NCBI GenBank assembly: GCA_019752835.1
Contig: JAIELR010000213.1
Location: 1 to 5,756 of the forward strand
Source: Gammaproteobacteria bacterium
Lineage (GTDB): Bacteria; Pseudomonadota; Gammaproteobacteria; UBA1113
Length of the DNA: 5,756 nt
Reading direction: 5' to 3'
The position numbers and the translations under genes were made by a program. Positions 1 to 5,756 of this stretch are shown piece after piece. Under the pieces are notes generated by a model. That model was not told the origin of the DNA. It was given only the letters and a program-made list of their open reading frames with translations, and did not search any database. How positions within the stretch are numbered: position 1 is the first letter of the stretch; the number at the start of each line of letters is the position of its first letter.

Positions 1-957
1 CACAACTAACCGAATCAGGATGTCTTTTTGATTGGGGGCACTTTCGGCAATCAATAATGCCAACGCAACCAAGCCGTTTTCTTCCAGTCGAATCGGCAAT
101 TTTTGATGTTCGAGGTATAATAAAAAAAGAAAGCTGCCAATCCGCTTGTTACCGTCAATGAAAGGATGGTCTTTAATGACAAAATACAAAAGGTGCGCAG
201 CTTTTTCGTCTGGCGTCCGGTAAAGTGGCTCACCACCAAAGGTCTGTTCAAGATTGGCTAAAATGCTAGACAAGCTAGACTCACGCTCTCGTCCAAACAA
301 CTCAGTTGCCTCATTTTTTTGAGTGAGCGCTGATTTTAATGAGGCAATCGCAGTAATTACTTTTTCATAAGACAATGCTTCACTCACTTTTTGCATGGTG
401 GGTAACGCAAGCCTGTCTTCGTCGTAAGCTAAAAGCAATTCCCATGTTTTGGCATAGCGAGTAATTAATCTAATGGCTTCTGCGCCTACTTCATTGACCA
501 ACTCATTATTTAAGAGAGTGCTCTCGAGTAAGGTAATAGCCTGCTGGAGAGACCCCATCCCTTTCACACGCAGCCGCTCTTCATTAATATTAAATCCTTG
601 CACCAAGTGTTGGGTTAAAACCTTGGTTGTCCATTGACGAAACAGGGTTCCTTGCTTGGAGTTAACTCGGTATCCTACCGACAAAATCATGTCGAGGTTA
701 AAGTGTTCAACTTGGTAAGTTTTTCCGTCACTGGCAGTTGTGGCAAAAAATGCCACAACTGAATTTCGCTCAAGCTCTTCATCAGCATAAATGCGTTTAA
801 TATGCTTTGCAATCACTGATTTGTCTCTTTCAAACAGTATAGATAGCTGATTAAGTGACAGCCATACCGTCTCTCCCTCAATACGTACATCAATAGCAGG
901 TTCCCCAACTTGCTTATTATAAAACTCAATAGATGAAAAAACAGCCAATTCACTCAT
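1..957 (-). CDS. RhuM-family protein with C-terminal Fic/DOC domain (3' end outside window)
   Basis: Seen: 319 codons are open from the ATG at 955-957 to base 1, so the stop lies outside the window. The N-terminal half has the RhuM pattern: ETVWLSLNQLSILF at residues 29-42, a helix-turn-helix-like stretch to about 57, TTASDGKTYQVEHFNLDMI at 73-91, SVGYRVNS at 93-100 and FRQW at 106-109. The C-terminal half carries a Fic core, HPFIDGNKRIG, at residues 264-274. The start is supported by AAGGA at 965-969, seven bases before the ATG. Known: Fic enzymes transfer AMP or other phosphate-containing groups to proteins. His264 would be the catalytic base, and Asp268 and Asn270 would help position metal and phosphate. 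RhuM was named from a Salmonella pathogenicity island and its biochemical role is not established. Odd: the second arginine of the HxFxDGNxRxxR motif is Ser275, as in Doc-like members. Inferred: a cytoplasmic protein modifier or toxin-like accessory gene. No small antitoxin gene is visible upstream. The protein is probably almost complete, since homologues are only slightly longer. Confidence 0.88.
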   Translation of the reverse strand, partial: MSELAVFSSIEFYNKQVGEPAIDVRIEGETVWLSLNQLSILFERDKSVIAKHIKRIYADEELERNSVVAFFATTASDGKTYQVEHFNLDMILSVGYRVNSKQGTLFRQWTTKVLTQHLVQGFNINEERLRVKGMGSLQQAITLLESTLLNNELVNEVGAEAIRLITRYAKTWELLLAYDEDRLALPTMQKVSEALSYEKVITAIASLKSALTQKNEATELFGRERESSLSSILANLEQTFGGEPLYRTPDEKAAHLLYFVIKDHPFIDGNKRIGSFLFLLYLEHQKLPIRLEENGLVALALLIAESAPNQKDILIRLVV

Positions 958-986
958 AGCGGTTTCCTTGCAATTAAATAAAAACC

Positions 987-995
987 ATTATATCA
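987..995 (-). promoter_or_regulatory. Extended -10 promoter of the RhuM-Fic gene
   Basis: Read on the minus strand, this is TGATATAAT: a perfect TATAAT at 987-992 with an extended -10 TG motif one base upstream. No good -35 box is seen 16-19 bases further up, which is common for extended -10 promoters. Transcription would start near 980, about 23 bases before the ATG at 957, leaving room for the ribosome binding site AAGGA (965-969). The promoter suggests the gene is transcribed on its own. Activity is inferred from sequence only. Confidence 0.6.
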
Positions 996-1068
996 AAAAA
1001 ACTACGGCGGATGCATTTGAAGCAGGTGACGCTGTTTATACGGCGCCTAACTCATCTCTTTAACTTTT

Positions 1069-1308
1069 TTACATATAATGCTTTTCCCATAACCGTTGTA
1101 GAAACAACTGCCAAGGTAAGGCTTCAATACGAACACCATTTTCAATGGCTAATAATTGTGGGCGGGGCGCTGAACAGACTACAATTGCGTGCGCAGGTTG
1201 GTAGTCTTGGCAGAAAGCGCGTAAGCCTTTTAAATCGCTGAGATGTGGTTGACTAGTTAATTTAACTTCAATAGCCAAGTTGCCTTGGTTGAGAATAAAA
1301 TCTACTTC
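1069..1308 (-). pseudogene. C-terminal remnant of a DUF4143-type ATPase
   Basis: Seen: 79 codons run from 1308 to a TAA at 1069-1071. The reading begins EVDFILNQGNLAIEVKLTS and ends near ALPWQLFLQRLWEKHYM. The frame is closed immediately upstream by TAA at 1309-1311 and by TAG six bases before that. Known: DUF4143 domains end proteins that start with a P-loop AAA-type ATPase domain. Their C-terminal part has a restriction-endonuclease-like fold whose hallmark is an acidic EVDF followed about ten residues later by an E-x-K strand. Both are present here (EVDF, then EVK). The full proteins are about 380-450 residues, so some four fifths is missing, including the whole ATPase domain. A TTG at 1276-1278 could start a 69-residue reading, but no ribosome binding site was identified for it. 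Inferred: a relic left by deletion, not a working gene. Just beyond the stops the same frame reads LHF, which may be a decayed piece of the usual L-x-F-W-R segment, but this is weak. Confidence 0.72.
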
Positions 1309-1335
1309 TTAACGCTAACTAAAATGTAGTGTAGT

Positions 1336-1358
1336 ACATTTAAAGATGCTTTAAATGT
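1336..1358. repeat. Perfect 10+10 AT-rich inverted repeat
   Basis: ACATTTAAAG (1336-1345) and CTTTAAATGT (1349-1358) are exact reverse complements around ATG. A further copy of the outer part, AAATGTA at 1322-1328, can pair with TACATTT at 1335-1341, so two competing hairpins are possible. There is no T run after it on either strand, so it is not a typical terminator. It sits between the DUF4143 relic and the GC-rich repeat block. It could be an operator, the end of a lost mobile element, or chance in AT-rich DNA. Confidence 0.5.
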
Positions 1359-1501
1359 GGCAAGGTACTTTTAGGTAAGGGTAAAGGGCGTTCGTCAACT
1401 TGTTGTGGTTTACGTACCGATCCGAAGACGGGCGTCTAAGGTATGCTTCGCAGACTTAATATCCCCTCATCCGCTGGGTCGGTCTGGGGGCCTCTCGAGC
1501 G

Positions 1502-1521
1502 GCTTCTCCCTTAGGAGAAGC
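1502..1521. repeat. Hairpin in the GC-rich block (8+8, loop of 4)
   Basis: GCTTCTCC (1502-1509) pairs exactly with GGAGAAGC (1514-1521) around CTTA. No T run follows on either strand, so a terminator role is not supported. This stem type is typical of short dispersed intergenic repeats. Confidence 0.5.
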
Positions 1522-1558
1522 GAAGGGTATATTCCGGATTCCTCAGCCTTGGGGAGAT

Positions 1559-1578
1559 GGGCAACCACGGGGTTGCCC
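1559..1578 (-). repeat. Hairpin just downstream of topA (8+8, loop of 4)
   Basis: GGGCAACC (1559-1566) pairs exactly with GGTTGCCC (1571-1578) around ACGG. On the minus strand it begins 12 bases past the topA stop codon. It is followed by ATCTCCCC and not by a T run, so it is at best an imperfect terminator. It may instead protect the 3' end of the topA message, or simply be a copy of a dispersed repeat. A GGGGCAACCCC...GGTTGCCC palindrome of this type is a common repeat form in bacterial intergenic DNA, from memory. Confidence 0.5.
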
Positions 1579-1590
1579 CTTACAATCAGG

Positions 1591-3903
1591 CTACGCTTTT
1601 TTCTCTGGTGGAATCATCACTTCGGTAAAATCGCATTCTTCTTGAGGGCAAACCTTCTCTGTGCCACGACGTTTGGTGACCTTAACCATCACAACAGGCC
1701 ATTTGCATTTAGGACAAGGCTCTGCCAGCGGCAGATTCCAAATCGCGTATTTACAATCAGGATAGCGAGAGCATGAATAAAACAACTTACCGTAGCGCGA
1801 TTTGCGCTCTAGCATAGTGCCTGTTTTACAAGTAGGACATTCAATACCGGTATCTGCGGGTTTGTTTAAGGGCTCCATATACTTACAGGTAGGGTAAGCG
1901 GTACAACCAATAAATTTGCCATAACGTCCTTGACGAATATGCAGTGGAGACTCACAGGTAGGACAGCTACGGCCTTCAACAATCACCGGTACTTCTGGCT
2001 CAGCGGCTTCGCCTTGAGCATTATCCATATTACGGGTATAACTGCACTCAGGATAACCACTGCAACCAATAAAGCGGCCACGCTTCCCTAGTCTTATGCT
2101 TAGCGGCTTGCCACAGGTTGGACATGCTTCATCGAGTTTTTCTTGGGTCACATCACTGCGCGCTACATTTTGTTCAATTTCACCGATTTGGTGTTTAAAT
2201 GGCCGCCAAAAATCATCAAGCACGGGAATCCATACTTTTTCACCCCGTGAAATCGCATCCAACTCATCTTCTAATTTCGCGGTGAAATCATAATCCACAT
2301 ACTGGGTAAAATGTTGCGTTAAAAAGCGATTGACGATCCGCCCAACATCGGTTGGGAAAAATCGCTTTTTGTCCAAAATAGCATATTCACGTTGCTGCAA
2401 GGTCGAAATAATAGATGCATAGGTTGAAGGACGCCCAATCCCATGTTCTTCAAGCGATTTAATGAGGCTTGCTTCAGAATATCGCGGTGGTGGCTCCGTA
2501 AAATGCTGTTCGGGTGTAATCTCGTTTAACGCAAGTTTATCACCCTCTTTCATCGTTGGCAGTAAGACATCTTCCCCGTCTTCTTTTTGTGCGTCGTCTT
2601 GATCTTCTTGATAAACGCTCATAAAACCAGCGTGGTTAATGGTTGAGCCATTAGCGCGAAATAGATTAGCTGGCCCACCGCAGCTTAAATCAATACTAAC
2701 CGTATCAATTAAGGCATGTATCATCTGAGAAGCCATGGTGCGTTTCCAAATCAGAGAATACAGCTTGTATTGCTCGATGGATAAAAAACTTTTCATTTCT
2801 TCGGGCGTGCGTTGTGCAGAGGTAGGACGAATAGCTTCATGCGCTTCTTGAGCATTTTTTGACTTAGTGCGATATTCTCGAATGGTATCGGGGAGAAAAT
2901 CGCTGCCGTAACGTTTACCAATTAACTCTCGAATCTCACTAAGCGCTTCCCCGGCTAAGGTAACCGAATCAGTACGCATATAGGTTATCAAACCCACGCT
3001 GCCCTGCCCAATATCAATACCTTCATACAATTGTTGAGCAATGCGCATGGTGCGTTGTGCTGTCATGCCCAACTTACGCGCGGCCTCTTGTTGTAACGTA
3101 GAAGTAGTAAAGGGTGCGGCTGGATTGCGTTTGCGCTGTTTGCGCTCAACGCGCTCAACAATTAACTCATGATTCGCCATTTTCATTAATTTGGCTTGAA
3201 TTTCATGCGCTTGCTCAGTATTAGTGATACTGAATTGCTCTAATTTTTCGTTGTTATATTCGATAAGCTTAGCGCGCAAAGCTTGTTTGGTCGCAGTGAG
3301 TGCATCGGCATGTATCGTCCAATATTCTTCGCGGATGAATTTCTCAATCTCATCTTCACGCTCTGAAATCATGCGCAAAGCAGGGCTTTGAACGCGCCCA
3401 GCAGAAAGACCTCGACGAATTTTTTTCCATAATAACGGAGATAGGGTATAACCGACTAAATAATCAAGGGCTCGACGCGCTTGCTGGGCATTGACCAAAT
3501 CCATGTCAAGATCACGTGGATGCTGAATAGCTTCTTGAATAGCCGACTTGGTAATTTCATGAAATACAACACGTTTTACAATTTGTTTTTTAAGGATTTT
3601 TTGCTCTTTCATCAACTCCTGTACGGCCCAGGCGATAGCTTCTCCCTCTCTATCCGGATCTGTTGCGAGCAGTAGGCTATCAGCCTTTTTTAAGGCTTTT
3701 GCGATAGCAGCGACGTGCTTGGCATTTTTCTCCACCACTTCATAGGTCATATGAAATTGATTATCCGGGTCCACTGCACCGCTTTTTTGCCTTAAATCGC
3801 GAACATGGCCAAAAGAGGCTAAAACCTCATAGCCTTCGCCCAGGTACTTGCTAATGGTTTTGGCTTTGGCCGGACTTTCTACAATAACTAAATGATTGCT
3901 CAT
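1591..3903 (-). CDS. topA: DNA topoisomerase I (type IA)
   Basis: Removes negative supercoils by cutting one DNA strand, passing the other through and resealing; acts in the nucleoid and balances gyrase. Seen: 770 residues. The Toprim domain opens with HLVIVESPAKAKTISKYLG (residues 4-22), with the metal-linked Glu9, and contains TDPDREGEAIAW (81-92) with acidic residues 82, 84 and 86. ALDYLVGYTLSPLLWKKI follows at 145-162, then SAGRVQSPALR (167-177). The active tyrosine is Tyr308 in GLITYMRTDS, with Arg310 beside it. HEAIRPT is at 355-361 and EHGIGRPSTYASII at 486-499. Four four-cysteine zinc-ribbon units end the protein: Cys594/597/614/620, 647/650/667/673, 689/692/711/717 and 730/733/752/757. 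All core residues are present, so the gene looks functional. The E. coli enzyme is longer (865). An ATG at 3990 is in frame, but it lies inside a hairpin and adds 29 residues unlike the family, so I chose ATG 3903. The ribosome binding site is weak and no clear promoter is seen. Transcription may come from the PAP2 side or from the AT-rich leader. Confidence 0.98.
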   Translation of the reverse strand: MSNHLVIVESPAKAKTISKYLGEGYEVLASFGHVRDLRQKSGAVDPDNQFHMTYEVVEKNAKHVAAIAKALKKADSLLLATDPDREGEAIAWAVQELMKEQKILKKQIVKRVVFHEITKSAIQEAIQHPRDLDMDLVNAQQARRALDYLVGYTLSPLLWKKIRRGLSAGRVQSPALRMISEREDEIEKFIREEYWTIHADALTATKQALRAKLIEYNNEKLEQFSITNTEQAHEIQAKLMKMANHELIVERVERKQRKRNPAAPFTTSTLQQEAARKLGMTAQRTMRIAQQLYEGIDIGQGSVGLITYMRTDSVTLAGEALSEIRELIGKRYGSDFLPDTIREYRTKSKNAQEAHEAIRPTSAQRTPEEMKSFLSIEQYKLYSLIWKRTMASQMIHALIDTVSIDLSCGGPANLFRANGSTINHAGFMSVYQEDQDDAQKEDGEDVLLPTMKEGDKLALNEITPEQHFTEPPPRYSEASLIKSLEEHGIGRPSTYASIISTLQQREYAILDKKRFFPTDVGRIVNRFLTQHFTQYVDYDFTAKLEDELDAISRGEKVWIPVLDDFWRPFKHQIGEIEQNVARSDVTQEKLDEACPTCGKPLSIRLGKRGRFIGCSGYPECSYTRNMDNAQGEAAEPEVPVIVEGRSCPTCESPLHIRQGRYGKFIGCTAYPTCKYMEPLNKPADTGIECPTCKTGTMLERKSRYGKLFYSCSRYPDCKYAIWNLPLAEPCPKCKWPVVMVKVTKRRGTEKVCPQEECDFTEVMIPPEKKA

Positions 3904-3934
3904 GATTAAAACCGTTTTTAAAATAATACAATAT

Positions 3935-3950
3935 CGCAAATCATTTTGCG
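3935..3950. promoter_or_regulatory. Operator-like inverted repeat in the topA leader
   Basis: CGCAAA (3935-3940) and TTTGCG (3945-3950) are exact reverse complements around TCAT. The pair lies 32-47 bases upstream of the topA start, in AT-rich DNA where a topA promoter would be expected, although no good -35/-10 pair could be assigned. The size fits a small dimeric regulator site. With 6-base arms it could also be chance, and no regulator can be named. Confidence 0.3.
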
Positions 3951-3978
3951 GAAGGTATACTCTGCGCACTTCAATTCT

Positions 3979-4004
3979 GACTCGGGCCATCCATGGCCCG
4001 AGTC
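3979..4004. repeat. Perfect 12+12 hairpin between the PAP2 gene and topA
   Basis: GACTCGGGCCAT (3979-3990) and ATGGCCCGAGTC (3993-4004) are exact reverse complements separated by CC. An outer pair, CAATTC (3972-3977) with GAATTG (4011-4016), can extend the structure across an uneven internal loop. It starts about 17 bases past the PAP2 stop codon (4034-4036). That placement suits a terminator or 3' stabiliser of the PAP2 message, but on the minus strand it is followed by AGAATTGAAG and not by a T run. On the plus strand it is followed by AAAACC. It may partly block read-through into topA, or be a dispersed palindrome. Confidence 0.6.
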
Positions 4005-4033
4005 AAAACCGAATTGCTTTGAGCATGTTTATA

Positions 4034-4567
4034 CTAAAGTAACGCTTTTTGAAAGCTGCTCAAGAAACTCTTGACGCAAACAAATGCGCTTACTAATCCA
4101 AGGATAAATGCGCCCAGGATATCAAGGGGATAGTGTATACCTAAATAAACCCGGCTTAATCCAACTATAAAGGCAAGCAGCAATAAGAAAAAACCCAATT
4201 TATAAACGCGACCAAAAATAAACCCGAGTGCGATAGTGGAAGTCGCCAACATATGATCACTGGGAAATGAGTTATTAACTGCATGAGGGATCAAATTCGT
4301 GACTAAACCATCGACAAACGGGCGATTTGTTGGGAAAAAGTGTTGTATCAATAGGCTCACACCGAAAGCAACAAACAGCGATATAATGATAACAAAAACT
4401 AAGGCTCGCCGTTCTCGATGGCGTACGCCTTGATAAATCAGCACAAGCGGGAAAAAATAAATCAGGTATTTTGCTGCAAATGTACCGACAAGTAATTGCC
4501 AAGGCATAGGGTTAGCGCCGGCATATATCAATAACATCAATTGGTGATTCAGTGCGAAATTTTCCAT
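4034..4567 (-). CDS. PAP2-family phosphatase, probable undecaprenyl-diphosphate phosphatase (BcrC type)
   Basis: Likely removes a phosphate from undecaprenyl pyrophosphate at the outer face of the inner membrane, recycling the lipid carrier for peptidoglycan and other surface polymers. Seen: 177 residues, mostly hydrophobic, with membrane segments at roughly 24-45, 55-75, 108-119, 122-137 and 148-168. The three PAP2 signatures are in order: NRPF at 81-84, FPSDH at 101-105 with His105, and SRVYLGIHYPLD at 138-149 with Arg139, the catalytic His145 and Asp149. In the first signature (K-x6-RP) the lysine position is Gln75. BcrC-type members, recalled from memory, also lack this lysine, and they share the IPHA-x-x-x-SFPSDH spacing seen at 93-105. 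The start is supported by TGAGG at 4575-4579, seven bases before the ATG. A near-consensus promoter lies about 75 bases upstream. Other lipid phosphatases of the PAP2 family, such as phosphatidylglycerophosphate or lipid A phosphatases, cannot be excluded. Confidence 0.87.
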   Translation of the reverse strand: MENFALNHQLMLLIYAGANPMPWQLLVGTFAAKYLIYFFPLVLIYQGVRHRERRALVFVIIISLFVAFGVSLLIQHFFPTNRPFVDGLVTNLIPHAVNNSFPSDHMLATSTIALGFIFGRVYKLGFFLLLLAFIVGLSRVYLGIHYPLDILGAFILGLVSAFVCVKSFLSSFQKALL

Positions 4568-4644
4568 GCCAAAACCTCAGATAAAATTTATTTCCTGTGA
4601 CCTGCCACTATATCCCTAGCCGCAAATCCAACTCAGATCAGCAT

Positions 4645-4673
4645 ATTATGACGACAATGTGGTGCGCTGTAAA
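4645..4673 (-). promoter_or_regulatory. Sigma-70 promoter of the PAP2 gene
   Basis: On the minus strand, TTTACA (4668-4673) is followed by a 17-base spacer and CATAAT (4645-4650). Each box is one base from consensus and the spacing is ideal. Transcription would start near 4638, leaving a leader of about 70 bases before the ATG at 4567. The promoter lies in the 126-base gap after lptD, so PAP2, and perhaps topA beyond it, can be transcribed independently of lptD. No convincing terminator for lptD is seen in the gap. Confidence 0.55.
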
Positions 4674-4693
4674 CCATTTGTGTACCAAGAGCT

Positions 4694-5756
4694 CTATACT
4701 TGACCAAATGTGTCAACATATCCCGGAATATTACTCAACATAGAACCGCTGGTTGAGCCGACACTACCCAATGTTTTGAGCGCAATTTGTACATACACCT
4801 CATTATTAAATTGCGGTGTATCCATATTATCCAAATAATTAAATTCACGGCCTGCAACAGCTCGAACAGACCAGCAACAGGCATCATATTGAACACCAGC
4901 AAAATATGTTTGAGGGTAATTATGGCTAATGTTGTAATTCCAGCGGGCTAATGCAGTCCAATTGCGCCCAAGTGGCCACACCACTGAAAAATCTGTTTGG
5001 TTTAAATTATTTTGACTGCTATCGGTAGGAATGGTTGAGGTGGTTCCATCTGGCGGCACAAAAGCATCCCCGCCTCTCAAAAAAGTGTAGCCAAGATTAA
5101 GAATATGACGATCATCCGTTTTGTATTGAAACATAACATTAGCATTATTCGTTTGGTTGTAATTGGGATCCCAAGCAATATTGGAGGCCACATTCCAATT
5201 TTTATTAATAAAATAATCTAACTCTCCGGCAATGGGAGAAACAGGCGTATTTGACGGCACTTGGTTATCCATCGTCACTAAATCAAGCGCATCATCATCA
5301 ATGTTCACTCGCCGATCTTCAAAATAATAAATTTCACCAATGCTTGCACGCAATTTTTCATCCCCCGTCTGTTCGTCAATAAAACGGGAGGTCAGGGCCA
5401 ACGACACTTGGTTAGCATCACCGATTCGGTCTAAGCCGGTAAATCGATTTGTTTCAAACAATTGAGAAAAGCTGAACGGCTGTACTGTCGTGTCGAAGAG
5501 AGGGATATCATCTTGATTTTCATAAGGGACATACAGATAAAAAAGTCGTGGCTCAAGTGTTTGTTTATATTCATGCCCAAAAAAATCGGTTTCTTTATCA
5601 AAAAACAAGCCCATATCCACATCAAGAATAGGCAAGACCCGGGTAATATCGGTTGCCTCTCCTGGAATTTGGTCGGTTAAATTATATTGAGTCGCAGATA
5701 ACTGCACATCGGGCTTGAAAAATCCCCAAATCCAGTTTTTCGGCATACTAAATTCT
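4694..5756 (-). CDS. lptD: LPS-assembly outer membrane protein LptD, C-terminal barrel part (5' end outside window)
   Basis: LptD forms the outer membrane barrel that, with the lipoprotein LptE, places lipopolysaccharide into the outer leaflet as the last step of the Lpt bridge. Seen: about 353 codons are open from the right edge to a TAG at 4694-4696. An internal ATG at 5744-5746 is not the real start, because the frame stays open above it. Counting from that Met, family landmarks are QTLEPRLFYLYVPY at 62-75, GLDRIGDANQVSLALTSRF at 104-122, EIYYFEDRRV at 138-147, and a late YDACCWSVRA whose adjacent cysteines are encoded at 4874-4879. Known: this pair matches E. coli Cys724/Cys725, which form the disulfides with N-terminal cysteines needed for function. 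The end, SMLSNIPGY, matches the E. coli LptD C-terminus (LRSNILPY), so the 3' end is intact. The signal peptide and periplasmic N-domain lie beyond the edge. Downstream is PAP2, not the surA gene often found there. Confidence 0.95.
   Translation of the reverse strand, partial: EFSMPKNWIWGFFKPDVQLSATQYNLTDQIPGEATDITRVLPILDVDMGLFFDKETDFFGHEYKQTLEPRLFYLYVPYENQDDIPLFDTTVQPFSFSQLFETNRFTGLDRIGDANQVSLALTSRFIDEQTGDEKLRASIGEIYYFEDRRVNIDDDALDLVTMDNQVPSNTPVSPIAGELDYFINKNWNVASNIAWDPNYNQTNNANVMFQYKTDDRHILNLGYTFLRGGDAFVPPDGTTSTIPTDSSQNNLNQTDFSVVWPLGRNWTALARWNYNISHNYPQTYFAGVQYDACCWSVRAVAGREFNYLDNMDTPQFNNEVYVQIALKTLGSVGSTSGSMLSNIPGYVDTFGQV

Larger units (their letters stand above)
1381..1580. repeat. GC-rich intergenic block with several hairpins, probably decayed dispersed repeats
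   Basis: This stretch lacks a credible gene. G plus C is 115 of 200 bases by hand count, clearly above the roughly 45 percent of the adjoining topA sequence. It holds small perfect palindromic structures one after another: AGACG/CGTCT at 1426-1437, GCTTCTCC/GGAGAAGC at 1502-1521 and GGGCAACC/GGTTGCCC at 1559-1578. The minus-strand wording, a GGGAGAAG-type stem followed about 50 bases on by GCGGATGAGGGG, resembles dispersed REP-like intergenic palindromes seen in many bacteria. That resemblance is from memory and was not searched. The 123-codon plus-strand reading that begins at 1405 runs on into the 3' end of topA antisense and looks like no known protein. Confidence 0.5.

Noticed and set aside
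1559..1578. Intrinsic terminator of topA
   Set aside because: The stem is perfect but no T run follows it in the direction of topA transcription, so I list it only as a hairpin.
1380..1590. A tRNA or other known structured RNA in the GC-rich gap
   Set aside because: No T-loop (GTTCGA-like) motif with a matching acceptor stem was found on either strand. The hairpins are small and independent.
1405..1776. Plus-strand reading of 123 codons
   Set aside because: It spans the GC-rich repeat block and runs antisense into the 3' end of topA. It has no recognisable domain.
3904..3990. A topA start 29 codons upstream (ATG at 3988-3990)
   Set aside because: The extra residues look unlike any topoisomerase and the ATG lies inside the perfect hairpin. 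The family's conserved opening begins at the ATG at 3903.
4250..4350. Loss of the PAP2 signature lysine (Gln75) as a sign of inactivation
   Set aside because: BcrC-type members, as I recall them, also lack this lysine, and the other signature residues are intact.
4275..4502. Second minus-strand reading inside the PAP2 gene, and similar short readings inside lptD and topA
   Set aside because: They overlap well-supported genes in other frames and have no protein-like features.
1..5756. CRISPR array, complete insertion sequence or prophage genes
   Set aside because: No regularly spaced direct repeats, no transposase or integrase reading and no phage structural gene is visible.

Overview
The window holds three recognisable chromosomal genes and one accessory gene, all read from the minus strand. 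In transcription order (right to left) they are: the 3' part of lptD (cut by the right edge), a small PAP2-family membrane phosphatase, topA (DNA topoisomerase I), and, past a gene-poor accessory stretch, a RhuM-Fic protein cut by the left edge. LptD with its conserved Cys-Cys pair marks a Gram-negative bacterium with an LPS outer membrane. The LptD and TopA sequence style and the moderate-to-low GC content fit a gammaproteobacterium, possibly of the Legionella/Coxiella kind. That placement is an inference, since no rRNA or other marker is present.

Right part (about 3900-5756): lptD ends at 4694. A 126-base gap follows with a near-consensus sigma-70 promoter (TTTACA, 17 bases, CATAAT), then the PAP2 gene (4034-4567). 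Between PAP2 and topA lies a 130-base spacer. It carries a perfect 12+12 hairpin and a small operator-like inverted repeat just before the topA start. LptD (LPS insertion into the outer membrane) and a BcrC-type undecaprenyl-pyrophosphate phosphatase (lipid carrier recycling) are both envelope functions. topA is unrelated housekeeping. surA, which often follows lptD in gammaproteobacteria, is absent here.

Middle (1591-3903): topA, 770 codons, intact, with all core catalytic motifs and four four-cysteine zinc-ribbon units at the C-terminus.

Left part (1-1590): an accessory region. Bases 1309-1590 hold no gene. They contain a 10+10 AT-rich inverted repeat and then a GC-rich block (115 G/C out of 200 at 1381-1580, counted by hand) with several perfect small hairpins. 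This looks like decayed dispersed intergenic repeats. Bases 1069-1308 carry only the C-terminal end of a DUF4143-type ATPase, so this is a gene relic. The RhuM-Fic gene then starts at 957 behind an extended -10 promoter and a good ribosome binding site.

I found no convincing new multi-gene system. The points most worth a second look are the GC-rich repeat block after topA, the long hairpin before topA, and the Doc-like Fic motif in the RhuM-Fic protein.
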